DNA of 64,000 nt from Malania oleifera. Its lineage: Eukaryota; Streptophyta; Magnoliopsida; Santalales; Ximeniaceae. Numbering within the stretch: position 1 is the stretch's first letter; each line of letters starts with the position of its first letter. Below are positions 1 to 12,689 of this stretch, in pieces. Where the stretch lies: the NCBI RefSeq assembly GCF_029873635.1, contig NC_080425.1:41976390-42040389 (forward strand). The letters are read 5' to 3'. Below the pieces are notes generated by a model. It had not been told where the DNA came from and ran no database searches. It saw only the letters and a program-made list of their open reading frames with translations. The translations under genes were made by a program, and so were the position numbers.

Positions 1-220
1 CATTATATTTTTCCTGCTGCTTAGGCTTCCATGTTGTGCTCTGATTTATCCTTGGTACCCTTGGGTCCAGGTGTATTATGATCTGCTAAGCTGGGATATG
101 AGATATGTGATATTTTTTATTTATATATAAAAAAAAATGTAGAAATTGAGCAGGTCGTCCTCTTGTGAATTTGCTAATAATTTTACCATATTCTTAATCT
201 TTCTTCTTCAAGAGAAAAAT
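1..220. other. AT-rich sequence without a recognised gene
   Basis: I see no coding pattern here. It lies just beyond the last readable part of the minus-strand Sirevirus gag, where the rest of that element's internal region would be expected, but no protease motif is visible in either strand. It may be decayed retroelement sequence or a different insertion. Confidence 0.4.
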
Positions 221-1483
221 TTATTTTAAAATATTTTCAATTTGATCTTTCAAATTTCCTACTTGAGCTTGAAGGATTTCATGGTCTTTTTGAGCATTTG
301 AAACAAGCTCCTCTTTTTTATTTTTAAGGGAGTCATTCTCCTCTGTTAAGGTAGAACAAAGACAAGGTTCCTTTTGTTTGCATTTTGACAATTTTTCATT
401 CAGATTTTTGCACTTTCTTTTGATCAAAACTAATTCATCATATATTTTAGTGCATGTTATCCTTAATTCATCATAAGGAAGGATCATAATCGTAATCATG
501 AGAACTTACCTCCTCTTGTTACACTAGCCATGAAGCAAAAATGTGCTTCTTCCTCTATCTCATCATCGGTGGATAGTCTATTGATTTTATCCCAAGTAGA
601 AACATTCATGGAATTGTAATCCCCATTTTTAAAATTTGCTTGGTTTTGGTTTAGAGGGCAATTTATCATTTCGTTCCCAAACTTATTACAATCATAGCAT
701 TCAATGCCATCATTATTGTTTGACTCTTCTCTTCTAATTTGCATACCAAGTTGTTGTCACTTAATTAACTAATGATTTCTTAGATTTCCTTCAAAAAATT
801 TTTATATCATCCTCACTATCCTCATCCTTTTCAAGCATGTCTTTGTGAGTATAACTAGATGATTTTGAAGCAATACCTATTTCTTTCTTAGGTTTCTCTA
901 GATCTTTTGTTTCTTCAATGGTTATTGATGACTCGGGTAAAGATTGGAGAACTTTTTGTACATAATCTTCCAATGAATAAGTTCTACCAAGTGTTTTTAA
1001 GTTATTTATGATGTGTATGAACCGAGTGATCATGGACAGTATTGTTTCACTTTCATTCAACTTGACCATCTCATATTCTTTAATTAGCATGCATATTTTC
1101 AACTACTCAACCTGAAATGTACCTTCATATGTGTTTTGAAGCTTATTCCATAGTTCTTTTGCGATTTCAGATCCGCAAACATGATTATATTCATCTTCAC
1201 ACAAGGCATAGAAAGGACAGTGTTTTGCTTTAAAATTAAGTTGTACTAACCTCTTTTCACTAATTGATAGTTCCATTCTTGTTTTCAAAATATCCTCATT
1301 CTTGTCATTTTTCTTCATGAAGGAGGAGTCTCCATTTGAGATGATCTCCCATATATCCAGATCGTACAATTGAATGAAGATGGTCATACAATTTTTCTAT
1401 GAAGAATAGTTTGTGCCTTCGAACCTTGTTGGTTCATTCAAGGATTGTCTTAGGGAAGAAAAGGTGTTCACCATATATGCCAT
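221..1483 (-). pseudogene. Broken Sirevirus (Ty1/copia) gag, minus strand
   Basis: This is the structural (gag) gene of a Ty1/copia element read on the minus strand in four broken pieces. From the ATG at 1483 it shows a short N-terminus, then a UBN2/DUF4219-type capsid region (pieces at 1387-1103 and 1102-791, with motifs such as AKELWNKLQNTYEGT and MITRFIHIINNLKTLG). A zinc-knuckle region follows (744-496) and then a lysine- and glutamate-rich coiled coil (499-221). The knuckle reads C-X2-C-X4-N-X4-C, so the usual histidine has become asparagine. A tryptophan codon near 1399 has become a TAG stop, and there are several frameshifts. Protease and polymerase are absent. Domain order matches the complete Sirevirus at 27819-37945. 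It cannot make a working protein. Confidence 0.8.
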
Positions 1484-1527
1484 TGATCTTTTCGCTCTAG
1501 AAGTTACTCTGATAATGTAAGTGCCTC

Positions 1528-1540
1528 GCTCTGATACCAA
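1528..1540 (-). other. Primer binding site (initiator Met tRNA)
   Basis: The minus strand reads TTGGTATCAGAGC, the complement of the 3' end of plant initiator methionine tRNA and the usual Ty1/copia primer site. It sits 45 bases upstream of the gag ATG on the minus strand and next to the LTR remnant, which fixes the polarity of this element. Confidence 0.85.
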
Positions 1541-1965
1541 TTTTTGGCCCTATATTCGAGTCTAGAGGGAAGTGAATAGACTCTTTTGCTTATTTTTACT
1601 TCTCTAAAAAAAATGTAAAATCTTGACAAGATACAAATGATTATATCACAATATATAGAATATGAACTATGCACAATATATAAATCAAAGAGTATAGGAA
1701 ATAAAAACTTGACAAACAATATTAACATGGTTTAGCTCCTTACCTACGTCCACGCCTTGAGACACACTCAAGGATTCTCAATCCAATATCACAATCTCCT
1801 TCACTGGCGAAGAAGCCTTTACACCACAAGGGGACCAATCCCTTCATGCTCACATATAGCCTTTCAAAAAGCTTCACCAAGAACCCTTGCAATTCAATTC
1901 ACCAAGAACCTTCACACGGGAACAAATCCCTTTTGCTCACACAGAGCCCAAACAAGGGAACCAAT
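1541..1965 (-). mobile_element. 3' part of a Sirevirus LTR, cut by a CACTA element
   Basis: The sequence next to the primer site is the end of the 5' LTR of the minus-strand Sirevirus. It contains a block about cleared paths to a constant box near 1736-1800 (TACCTACGTCCACGCCTTGA on the plus strand) that resembles the R-U5 part of the other Sirevirus LTRs in this window (compare 10410-10470). The LTR stops abruptly at the CACTA terminus at 1966, so its other end is missing or displaced. Confidence 0.65.
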
Positions 1966-2360
1966 CACTACAAAAAAAAAAAAAAAAAAATTTTTAGTAG
2001 CGAAAGTATTAGTGACGAATTAATTTCATCACTAAAAGAGGGTATTAGTGATAGTTTGAAAACCATCACTAATATTTTCATCACCAAAACCCACTTTTTC
2101 CCCCCAAACTATCACGAGAAACGATTTTTCGCATGGATATTATCATGGGAAAATATTAGCGATGATTCTAGACTATTCGTGATGAATTTAATCTGTCACT
2201 AAAAGTCACTTATTAGTGATGATTAAGCATCACTAAAAGTATTATTAAAAAATAAAAATAATATAGTTGACACTATTAGTGATGGTTGGGGAGATTTGTC
2301 ACTAATAATATGGTATTAGTGACCGTTTAGATTCATCACTAATAGATTTTATTTTAAAAA

Positions 2361-2395
<35 letters not shown>

Positions 2396-2583
2396 TAACA
2401 CAATTAGTGACGGTTGGGGACGATTTAGATTCGTCACTAATAGGTTTTTTATTAAAAAATATATATATAAAAGAACATAGTTAACACTATTAGTGACGAT
2501 TGGGGAGATTCTTCACAAATAATATGGTAAATAGTGACGGTTTAGTTTCATTACTAATAGCTTTTTTATTAAAAAAAAATGTA

Positions 2584-2625
<42 letters not shown>

Positions 2626-2816
2626 TAACACTATTAGTGACAGTTGGGGAGATTTGTTACTAATAATGTGGTATTTGTGACAGTTTAGATTCGTCACTAA
2701 TAGTTTCTTTATTTAAAAAAATGTAAAAATAATTTAGTTAATACTATTAGTGACGGTTGTGGAGATTCATCACAAATAATACGGTATTAGTGATAGTTTA
2801 GATTCGTCACTAATAC
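1966..2816. repeat. CACTA terminus and subterminal repeat array
   Basis: After the CACTACAAAAAA end, many copies of a unit close to TTAGTGACGGTT occur in both orientations (for example near 2012, 2043, 2159, 2276, 2318, 2406, 2494, 2632, 2748 and 2786), often paired as ATTAGTGA followed by TCACTAAT. Such subterminal repeats are where the CACTA TnpA-type protein binds in characterised elements. Two TA microsatellites (about 2363-2392 and 2587-2622) sit between units. A larger unit (AGTGACGGTTGGGGAGATT then AGATTCGTCACTAATAG) recurs about every 120-240 bases. Confidence 0.85.
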
Positions 2817-3832
2817 GCATAAATATAGCCACTTGGGTTTCCCCCAATCTCCCTCATTTCCCTACTTTCCCTATCTATTTCCCACTCCTCCCCTCCCGAT
2901 CCCCTCCTTCTTTCCCTAATTTGTTTCCCTCCTCCCCTTCTGATCCTCCTCTCTCTGTCGCAGCCCCAGCCCCTCGCCGTCGCCGTTTGTCTCAGCCAAT
3001 TGCTCATCGCCATTCGCAGACCATCACAGCCCCTTGCCCATTTCCATTTGCAGAGCACCTCACCGATTGCCATTCGCAGAGCCCCTCGTCGTCGCCGTCA
3101 TAGCCTCTTGCCATTGATTTCAATACTCGACGATTCCCACAAGGTTCTGATTGTTCTTCTACCTCCTTTTTATTTTTTTAATTTTTAATTATATTAGAAC
3201 AACTTCTCATTTTCAGTATTATTTTGTCTAAAAAATAATAGAAAATAAATTTCTACCTATTTTTTTTTTTTTCCATTGGATGAGAGTGTCTGCCATATTC
3301 ACTATTGAAAGTTTTTGAGTTGTTGTGAGGCTGAGGAAATTTAGGAGATGGAATGTTTGTGTAGGTCTGGTTGGTGGGTACTGACCAAGAGAAGTGATGG
3401 TATTTAAAGCTTTAGGTTGGTAATAACAAATTCCTCTTGGGAAGGAATGAGAAGTTGTAATCCCACTAAGTTCCTAGTCCTAAGGCCAAGTTGTCTTTGC
3501 ATTGGTCAACGTATATACTGAGTGGGGTTTGGCAGCGCCCTGTGGTTAACGTACATTTGGCACAGATATGTTGATTTTGGTCCATTTTTGTTTTGGTATG
3601 TCCATTAGGCATCGTTTTTAACTTAGCTTCTTTTCCAATTCATAAAGTTAATTAAAGCATTGATCATTTAATTTTAGTAGTGCACATAATTAAGAATGGT
3701 CTACAACTTTTGAGATGCTTTCTCACCTTTTAAATCATCCTTTAACTCTTAGTAGATATATTGAGGTATTCAATATCATCAATTTTTTTTCGTATAATTT
3801 TTTTAAGGTATTATGATAGTTTAACCATCAAG

Positions 3833-3951
<119 letters not shown>

Positions 3952-4316
3952 TTTTTTATCAAATGAGAGGTTCATTAGGCCAACAAGGAGCAAAGAACAA
4001 CTTTTATTCATATATCTAGTATATTTTCTATTATACCATTGGGCCAACGAGGGCTTTTTGTCTAACTTGTACCTCTCACATGTTCAAATTTGTAAGAAAG
4101 GAGGCATAGTAGGCTTATCATTGAAAATCCAAAACACTTGGCTAAGAACAACAATATATAGAATACAGTGAAAGGCCAAGAGCTAAATATCATATGAAGT
4201 AAAATGCCAAATTGATTACTGTCATTTCATGTATTCATTGAAGTTTAGACCCGTTCGAGAATGGTTATTATACATTCATGCCTCATCGTACATGTGAGAC
4301 AAAATAATTATTGAAA

Positions 4317-4362
4317 TTCAATTGATTATTAGTCTTACTATGTAGACTAATAATCAATTGAA
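4317..4362. repeat. Perfect 19-bp inverted repeat with 8-base loop
   Basis: The left arm (4317-4335, starting TTCAATTGATTATTAG) and right arm (4344-4362) are exact reverse complements separated by TACTATGT. It lies in the probable CACTA intron. It could be a small foldback insertion or a chance AT-rich palindrome, but 19 perfect pairs is longer than expected by chance. Confidence 0.85.
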
Positions 4363-4823
4363 CATGTTAATTATTTGTTTCACTTACGATTAGTGATGTT
4401 TGCATTTTAACCATTCTTGAATTGTCCAATGTGGACATTTTAGGAAGTTGTATTTACATTGTTGTCATCGTTCACATTTTTTCAATTGTCATTATATATT
4501 TCGAGCACGTCTCTACTTATGTTCTCTGGGTGCATAGTGGGGTGTTGAGACAATTTGTTAATGATGGATAACTAGCAACATATTCACTTCCCCCATCTCG
4601 TGTACTTGGAGAGCCATGGGGAGATGCTACCAAAATTTATAATGACTACGAGGAAGGAATTTAAGCGATTGATTGCAATGTAAATGTAACATTTCAGAAT
4701 GGGATAGGATCCATACCCTTTAGACGGAAGGTGGTTGATTTAAGGATTCACGGTGCATGCATTATAAACATTTTGAGAATATGTAATCAACACCATTTAC
4801 TTGGACATGTTATAGGGTAATTA

Positions 4824-7800
4824 ATGAACATCGATAAGAGTTGGATGAAGGCTCGTGGTAGGTTTTTTCCAGAATACATGAAAGGGGTACATGATTTCAT
4901 AGAGTTTGCACGTCCTCGTGTAGACAAAGCCAGTAGAATATGGTGTCCTTGCAAGAAATGCCAAAACATAACATTCAAACACATTGATTTGGTTCATACA
5001 CATTTATTAGACTTTGGAATGGAGAAAAGGTACACAACATGGGTGTTCCATGACGAAAATTGTGCAGTTTAGAGTGATGATGATGACGATGAAGATGAGT
5101 AGGAAAATATAGTAGGTGGTGATACACGCTCGGAAGGGATAATCGAAATTTTTGGGGACTTGCAAAGGGGGATTGCAATGGATATGGATGATGTCATTGT
5201 GTCGCATACTGGTGATGAATCTACTTCAGTAGGTACCATACCTTAAAATCTTAGTACGTTAAATTGACTCAATAAACCATTTGCTAATTTCATGAGGGAT
5301 GCATGGGTGCCTCTATATCCAAACTGTACAAAGTTCTCAAAATTAGAGTTTTTGATAAAGTTACTTCATGCAAGGACAATGCATGGGTTATCTCAGAGCG
5401 TGTTCAACATGCATTTAAGCCTCGTCAAGGCGGCACTGCTTCATGGTGAAACACTTCCGAAGTCCTTTTATGAGGTGAAGACATACATGCGGGAATTAGG
5501 TCTCAGTTACACTCCAATACATGCATGTACGTATGATTGTGCACACTTTTATGGTGACATGAAAATGTGAACGAGTGCCCAAAATGTGGTGAACCGAGGT
5601 ATACAACTATTCAGAAGAAGGGTCAAAAGATCCCTCAAAATGTCTTGTGAGATTATCCATTAATCCCACAACTACAACAATTGTACATGTGCATAAAGAT
5701 TGCTACAAATATGAGATGGCATAAAGAGAAATGTCTCCAGGAGGAAAACACCCTTAGCCATCCAGCAGACTCGGAAGCTTAAGCTGAGTTTAATAAAATG
5801 CACCCTCATTTGCTAGTGATCCTCACAACATCAGACTTGGCCTTGCTTAAAATGGGTTCAATCCCTTTAGTAACATGAACAACTCGTATAGCATGTGTCC
5901 AGTTATGATGATGCCATACAATATGCCGCCATGGCAATGTATGAAAGAACCCTTCATTTATGTCTATGTTTACTCCTCGACTAGGGGCACCTGGTAATGA
6001 TATTGATGTTTACCTACGTCCGTTAATTGATGAGTTGAAAAAACTATGGGAAAAATGAGTGGAGACATTTGATGTGAAAATCGGGACAACATTTCGAATG
6101 CATGCTGCACTATTGTGGACAATTAATGATTTCCCCACTTATGGCAACCTATCGGGTTGGAACATAAAAGGTTACTTAGCATGCCTAGAGTGTAATAAGG
6201 ATGCTGGCTCCTTATCCTTGAAGCATGGACGCAAGTTATGCTTTATGTGTCATTGTCATTTTCGATGACCTAAACAACTTGGTGAACTCATGGTGTCAGA
6301 AGCTTTAATGGAAAACCTGAATGAAAGTTGCATCCAAACCAATTAAGTGGGGAAGAGATACTAAACCAGCTCAGGTTGATTAGAGATTTGAAATTTGGGA
6401 AACCACCGAGCAGTAAAGAAAGGAAACGTGCTGAGTGCAAGTTGAATTGGACGAAGAGAAGCATCTTCTTCAAATTGCCATACTGGAAAGATCTTCCACT
6501 ACGCTACAACTTGGATGTCGCGCACATTAAGAAGAACATTTGTGAGAATGTCATTTGTACATTGCTAGATATAAATGGAAAGACAAAGGACAACACAAAT
6601 GCTTGCCGAGATATGGAAGATATGGGAATACGGCCCGAGTTGCATCTGATTTATGATGGGGACAAACTTCTCATGCCATCAACTTGTTACACATTTTCGA
6701 AGGATGAGAAGAATCATTTCTTCAAATGGTTGAAATCAGTGAAGTTCCCTAATGGATATGCATCGAGCATTGCTCGATTCATAAACACAAAGGAAGGGAA
6801 GATGTTAGGAATAAAAAGTCATGACTATCATGTCCTTCTACAATGGGTTCTACCCTTTTTTCCTTCATGGACACTTGACCAATGATGTTTTCTCGATGCT
6901 GATAGAGTTGGGGATTTTCTTTCGATAGTTATGCTCCAAGAAATTGAGCGTAAATGTACTTAAATGGTTAAAGGAGGACATCGTGATCATACTATGTAAG
7001 ATGGAGAAGATATTTTTGCCAACATTCTTCAATGTGATGGTCCACCTAGCCATCCAATTACCAAAGGAGGCCATAACTGGAGGACCAGTCCAATATCATT
7101 GGATGTATCATATTGAGATTTAAATTATAAAGTCTTTCTACAATGTTCACGTTGTTTACTCGCTTTATTTGAATGTAGAAGTCACTAATGTTATGTAAAA
7201 TGCACAGGTTCTTATCCACTTTGAAGGGGTATGTGCGCAATAAGGCACGACCAAAAGGTTCAATCATTGAGGCATACATTAACAGTGAATATCTTACATT
7301 TTGTTTAATGTATCTACATGAGACTGAGACAAGGTTCACTCGTGAGGAGCAAAATGCAGACGTTCATGCTATTAATGCAAAAGAAGAAGAACCGAGGAGT
7401 TCTATATTTCAAGGAAATGTTCGGCCGTTCGATGCACGAGTTTACGATTTCATTGATATGGACGACCTACAAAAGGCGCATTTTTAGCTCCCTAATAATT
7501 GTGATAAAACTGTTCCATATATCGAGTACGTGATTCCAAACTCCTTACTTTGCATTCTATTTACATATGCATATATATATATATATACTTAGTTGACATT
7601 AACATGTACTATTGTTGCATATAGTGAACATAAAGCTGAACTTTTGGTCCAAAATGAAAGGAATGTTGACAAAAGATATTAGAAGGAATTTGTCAATTGG
7701 TTTGGGAGCCATGTAAGTAACAAATATTGCCCGAGTTTGAAGCAATGTACATTTCAATATTGACATTTCACTCATCTAAACTCCTTTTTAATCAATAGAT

Positions 7801-8574
7801 GAAAGTCATGTACTATAATAAAGAACCAACAACAAGTAAAGATTTGTATGCGTTGGCATGTTGCCCTGATCAACAAGTTAACTGCTATAGTGGTTGCATT
7901 GTCAACAACTTATGATTTCATACGAAGTCCCTTGAACTGCATAGAAGAATGAAAAATTATGGGGTTGCGGTGCTAGGCACAGAAGGAGATGAAGAAATTA
8001 ACTACTTTGGTGTCTTGGATGACATTCTAGAGTTAACAGACTTGTACACATGTTCAAGTGTACTTGGTGGGACATTAGCAATAAAAAGAGTGGGATAAAC
8101 ACGGATGACTACTTTACCAGTGTTAATTTTAGCAAAACATGGTATCAAAATGACCCTTTTGTGCTAGCAATGCAGTCAAAACAAGTGTTCTACCTTAAGG
8201 ACACAAAATTGAATGGTGAATGGCATGTGGCCCAAAAACTTCCTCCTTGAAGTTCGTATGCTATTAAATAAGTCATAGATTGGGAGAAAAGTGTCAAAGA
8301 TGATGCTTTTCAAGAAGATCAGCCAAATGTTAGAGTCATAATGCAATTTTCTTTCAATGGTGTCCAAGAAGGAGCCGATCCTGTACCATTGAATAGGGTT
8401 GGTGCTACGATAGAACACATAGGGACTACGAACATTAGAATTGAACCTTCTATATATGTTGACTTCATTGACAATGATGAAACTGAGGGTGACGATGAAA
8501 TAGTGATTGAGTACTGTAGTGAAGAGGGAGACACTCTAAAAGGTGAGGATGATACCGATATCGAGGACGTATAG
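4824..8574 (+). pseudogene. CACTA TNP2-type transposase pseudogene
   Basis: This is the main transposase of the CACTA element, recognisable in order but broken. A Transpos_assoc-type N-terminus (4824-5072) has WCPCKKCQN and WVFHDE. A helical segment follows (5292-5570). The Transposase_21/TNP2 core runs from about 5600 to 6885, with GNDIDVYLRPLIDELKKLW, FPTYGNLSGW, LACLECNKD and NLDVAHIKKNICENV. DUF4218-like sequence (7188-7487) and DUF4216 (8050-8250, FKCTWWDI and FTSVNFSKTWY) precede an acidic tail ending at 8574. Two introns fit the reading frame: about 7526-7624 (GTACGT to ATAG) and 7713-7798 (GTAAGT to ATAG). Many stops and frameshifts exist. The usually conserved SDGFNPF block near 5847 reads stop-NGFNPF, so a conserved aspartate is also lost. 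Confidence 0.85.
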
Positions 8575-8696
8575 GGAAGTAAGCATGTTATGTTGTCACC
8601 ATGTATTTGACATGTGTAAATGACTAAAAAAATATTTAATATGCATCAATCTAATATCCAATCTTCTTATATTTTCTTTTGTAATATTTTGCAGAC

Positions 8697-9290
8697 ATGG
8701 CACCCGGAGGTCATCATGGCCGACTTCAGTCCAGGCTCTCGATGACATTGTTACATGAGGCTGGTTCGATGTTTTCGAGGCCGACGGAGCATGTCAGTCC
8801 TCATGTGGCACCATTACCATTTGAGCCCTAGGGACCTCTGCCAGATATGGATACTTCAGCTGGGGATCAAACTTAGAGTGAGTTGCCCACCATGATGACT
8901 AGCGTAGGTAAGGTTACGATTAATTGATTTGGAATAAAAACTATTGATGGTTGTACATGTGTATGATTAAAATGTTTTTCTTTAACTCTTCTTTCAACAT
9001 CGACCTCTACATCATAGACAATGAGGTTGGGTCATGGTGTTGCAAAGAATATGCACCTAAAGAAGCACCTGGAGAGAACGGGGCATCGGATCCGAATAGA
9101 CATTCAGCAAAATCCTGAAATTGTTGATGAACATAGGAAAAGAGGTATAGAATGATTGGAGACAGATACGGACCCCACTCATCCTCCGGGGTTCACCCCG
9201 ATTCATGGAAAAACATCAGCTTCACCACCTAGCGTCATGGAGGGTTCAATGCCAAATATATCTCCATTCATCCCTACTGTGCCAGCATAG
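8697..9290 (+). pseudogene. CACTA second gene (TnpA/Transposase_24-like), partial
   Basis: Directly after the transposase, a splice-acceptor-like TTTTGCAG precedes an ATG at 8697 that opens a proline-rich frame (APGGHHGRLQSRLS). A stop falls near 8830. A probable intron with donor GTAAGG near 8909 is followed by a basic segment (RLGHGVAKNMHLKKHLERTG), a feature of the N-terminus of the second CACTA protein, which binds subterminal repeats in known elements. The C-terminal part is missing because the sequence changes to Ty3/gypsy gag at about 9330. The identity rests mainly on position and weak similarity. Confidence 0.5.
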
Positions 9291-10905
9291 CGGTTCCTAG
9301 TGGTAGGGACTCCCCCATTGGTAGCTTCTGAACAGATTTGAGGCCGAGCATCATTACGACGTGCTAGAGGAGCGCTTGAAAGACATTGAAGGTTCTAATA
9401 CATTCAACTTCGTTGATCTTAATGACCTATGCCTTGTGCCAAATGTGATCCTACCACCAAAATTTAAAGTCCCAGATTTCAAAAAATTCAATGGAACCCA
9501 CTATCCTCAGACCCACTTGTGCCTCTATTGCTAGAAAATGGCTACACACACAGATGATGAGAGGTTAATGATGCATTGCTTTCAGGATAGCTTGACTGGA
9601 GCAGCTATCAGATGGTACATTCAGCAAAATGGAGCTTGAATTCATACTTGGAAAGATCTAGTGAATGCTTTTATAGCTCAATAACATCATATGATAGAAA
9701 TGGCACCTAATCACATGACCCTAGAAAGCATGCAAATGAAACCTAATGAAACATTCATAGAATATGCGTATAAATCGAGGGACATGTCCATCCAAGTAAG
9801 CCCTCCGATGGAGGCTAGGGAGGCTATTTCCCTATTCGTGAGTACATTGAAAGATCCCTACTTTGGGCATCTCTTAGGGGCAACCCCCCATGATTTCATG
9901 GTATTGTTTCTACCGGAGAGAGAATTGAAACGACCATCAAAGTCGGAAGAACCAAAATTGAAATTTAGAATAGCTACCAAGAGGGGGGTGAATTGGAAGT
10001 TTTTAGATTTCAATTATTATTTTTTTATTTTTTACTTGTTTTGATTCAAACACTATAAGGATAAAACAACCAATCAAATTACACCACAAACTTAAGAATA
10101 CAATTCAATCACATAAAACTTAACCAATCATTCAAGAATGATATTTCCCTTTAATAGGAATCCTGCAGCTAATTTGCAATGCATGTTTTGAATGAACTTT
10201 TATCGCTTTATCTCTTAACCAAGATTTTCACAAATTAACCAACATACTTCCTTGTGGTTTTCCACAAACGGTTAATTAAAACATACTTTCTTAAATCAAG
10301 AGTCTTCCTTGAATATAATGTATAAGCCCTGCAACCTACACTTGATATACACAATATATAATGTGGAAAGTAAAGAGAGTAAGGAAGAAGATGAACACCA
10401 AGATTTACGAGGTTTGGCTTATCCCCAGCCTACATCCTCGCCTTTGGTCAATTCCACCAAAGGATTCCACTAAGTATGCTCTTTTGCTGGGCAAAGCAAG
10501 CCTTTACAAAAATTCCCTCTTTTTAGGTAGAGAAACCTCTCCAAGCAAACAATCCTCACTTGGTACAAATGATCCGAACAACCCTCGAACCGTCAACAAA
10601 ACAACAAGGTTGCTATAATGATCTGTGTACAATAAAAACTCTCAAAATAAAGCAGGGTTGTACAAGTTAGAGCACAATCAATACTTCAATCAAATAATCA
10701 ATAAAGAAACTATGAAGCCCAAGTGTTTAGAGATCACCAAAGATTCAATTTGTAAGAGAAATATTCATGTAAGAACCGTGGCTTTAATGATTCAGTAGAG
10801 TCTCCCAGATGGAGTATGAGCAATAGAGAATTTAGAGAATGAAAGCTTTAATTTCAAGAAAGCTAAGTAATTACTTGGATGATCAAAAACCTTGGGTTTA
10901 AAAGA

Positions 10906-10916
10906 GCATTTATAGG
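10906..10916 (-). promoter_or_regulatory. TATA box of the solo Sirevirus LTR
   Basis: The minus strand reads CCTATAAATGC, placed as in the other Sirevirus LTRs between the motif array (11041-11255) and the U5 end. By analogy it marks the LTR promoter. Confidence 0.6.
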
Positions 10917-11040
10917 CATTCTTGGATTAGTTTCCTTGTTCCCCAAGTGTCTTTGAGTGGTTTCCAAGTTTAAAACGTTCATATTTTGAATAAAACAATT
11001 TTGAAAATTTTTCCATTGGAGTTCTAAAAAAAAAATCGTG

Positions 11041-11255
11041 GAGTCAGTCGGCTAGAAAGGCGACCGGGTAGGTCAAAAATTTCAGAGTCAGTCGGCAGGA
11101 CAGGCGGCTGACACCATTCTGTCTCCCACAAATTCATTCAAGAAATTGTCAGACGGCTGGCAAGACACAGTTCATTTTGGGTCAGTCGGCTGACTATTAG
11201 TCAGCTGGGCAATTTTGCCTTTGCTCAATTAGTCGGTTGGACAGACAAATGACTG
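11041..11255. repeat. Array of GTCAGTCGGCTG dyad motifs in the solo LTR
   Basis: Variants of CAGTCGGCTGAC recur near 11046, 11091, 11104 (GGCGGCTGAC), 11154 (GACGGCTGG), 11181, 11199 and 11230. The best copy (about 11180-11194) is GTCAG, loop TCGG, CTGAC, a perfect 5-bp dyad with a 4-base loop. The array lies upstream of the TATA box on the element's own (minus) strand. Confidence 0.75.
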
Positions 11256-12689
11256 GTTTTCCCTTTTGGTTTTTTCCATTTCAATTTTTGCTTACATGTT
11301 TTATCTTTTCATAAAATTTTTCAGGGATATTAAAATAGGTTTCTTAATTTCAAATTAATCCCTTAAAGAGCTTCATATTTTCTAAATTATTATTTGATAT
11401 GAAATACTTACAACAGATGTTTCTAAGTTTAGACTTTGGAGCTTTCAAAAGTTTGATAATCTTCTAGACTTCAAGTTCTCTTTTTATCCTAAAGCTTCAA
11501 GTCTTTTTGAGCATTTGTCGAAGTTTTCTCATGATGTGGCTTTTATTCATAGCTTCTTCACTTTATTTGGTGTGAAATCATAGCTTCTTTAGCTTGTGTT
11601 TGAGATATGTACTCTTGAAAAAAAAAATTACTCAAAAACACATGTTATATCAACTTCATTTGTTATTATCAAAATAAGATTGAAAAGCCTAGTTTGGCCA
11701 ACAAGTAGTGGCGCAGAAATTGGTCCAGGCAATAAATGCACAAACAAGAAGAAGGAAGAAGAGGCTTAGATGATTCAAAGGCAACAATATCAAAGAGGTC
11801 GTGGCCAAGGGCCTAGAAGGAATTTTGTTTGTGAACCCTCTATTAATCAGAATGTCCATGCAGGCACGAGACCCCAAGTTGTTTCTTCTGAACCCACGCC
11901 CACCCAACCAAATGTTCGGACACAAGATAGAGGCATCCAAAGAAATTCGAGAACAATAGATCCTATTCCAATGACGTATTCAGAATTATTCCCATAATTA
12001 TTGGAAAGGAACTTGGTTTCAATCATTCCTGGAATGGTCCTTACGACATTCTTTCCACAATGGTACAACCTAGAAGCCAAGTGTGCATATCATGCAAACA
12101 CCCCCGGGCACACCATTGAACGATGTTGGGCATTTAAAAAATAAGGTGCAAACACTAAGAGAAGCCGGATGGCTAGCATTTGATGATAAACAACAAAGAA
12201 TCTAGGGGAACCCTCTGCCTAATCATGGGGGCGACAATGTTGGAGTGATAGAAGAAGGGACAGATGAAGTAGATTTTGAACAAATGTCTTTAGATTGGGT
12301 GTTCAATGAACTCGCTGCAGCAGGTCAGATAGGGCAAGAGGTTGTTTGCCCTGCCAAAGCACTTTGTTTATGCCAGAGCAAGGAAGGAAGATCAGTACGG
12401 CATTGTGAAACTTTTAGAGTGTTCCTGCAAAGGATGGTGGATAACAAGTTTATGGAAATTGGCTGTACCAACAAGGCCAGGGAGATTTCACTTATCGGGA
12501 AGATAGGCCAATCTATCACCAGTACGCTAATCAACCATTCATACCTACCATAAACAGGACCCTTCTTACGTAGGAAGTGCCAGCTCACTTAGTGATCTCT
12601 ATCCCAGGCCATTCCCATATAAAAGTAACCAAGCAGTACCCTAAAGCTATGAATGCGAAGCATATGTCGAAGGGAGCACCAGTAATATA

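Larger units (their letters stand above)
9959..11703 (-). mobile_element. Solo Sirevirus LTR, minus strand, inserted in Tat gag
   Basis: On the minus strand this starts TGTTGGCCAAACTAGGCTTT and ends CTTGGTAGCTATTCTAAATTTCA, matching in layout both ends of the LTRs of the complete Sirevirus at 27819-37945, which start TGTTGGCCTAATAAGGCTTA. Length is 1,745 bases. No internal domains, primer site or polypurine tract are attached, so it is a solo LTR left by recombination. Flanking five bases are AAAAT and AGTAG, so no target duplication is evident; either it has decayed or recombination involved two elements. It carries repeated GTCAGTCGGCTGAC-type motifs (11041-11255) and a TATA box. Confidence 0.8.
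9335..12580 (+). pseudogene. Tat Ty3/gypsy gag, split by a solo LTR
   Basis: The capsid region reads from about 9335 (HHYDVLEERLKDIEG), through PPKFKVPDFKKFNGTHYP and LTGAAIRWYIQQNG, to EYAYKSRDM and PERELKR just before 9958. It resumes at 11704, on the far side of the solo LTR, with the nucleocapsid-proximal part: DPIPMTYSELFP near 11965 and CAYHANTPGHTIERCWAFK near 12089, the C/H metal-binding motif usual for this lineage. Stops interrupt both halves (near 9533, 9640, 9681, 11768 and 11996). The N-terminal end of gag and any start codon are lost at the junction with CACTA sequence. Confidence 0.8.

Noticed and set aside
9954..11708. Target duplication of the solo Sirevirus LTR
   Set aside because: Flanking AAAAT and AGTAG do not match; shifting the borders by a few bases did not give a convincing pair.
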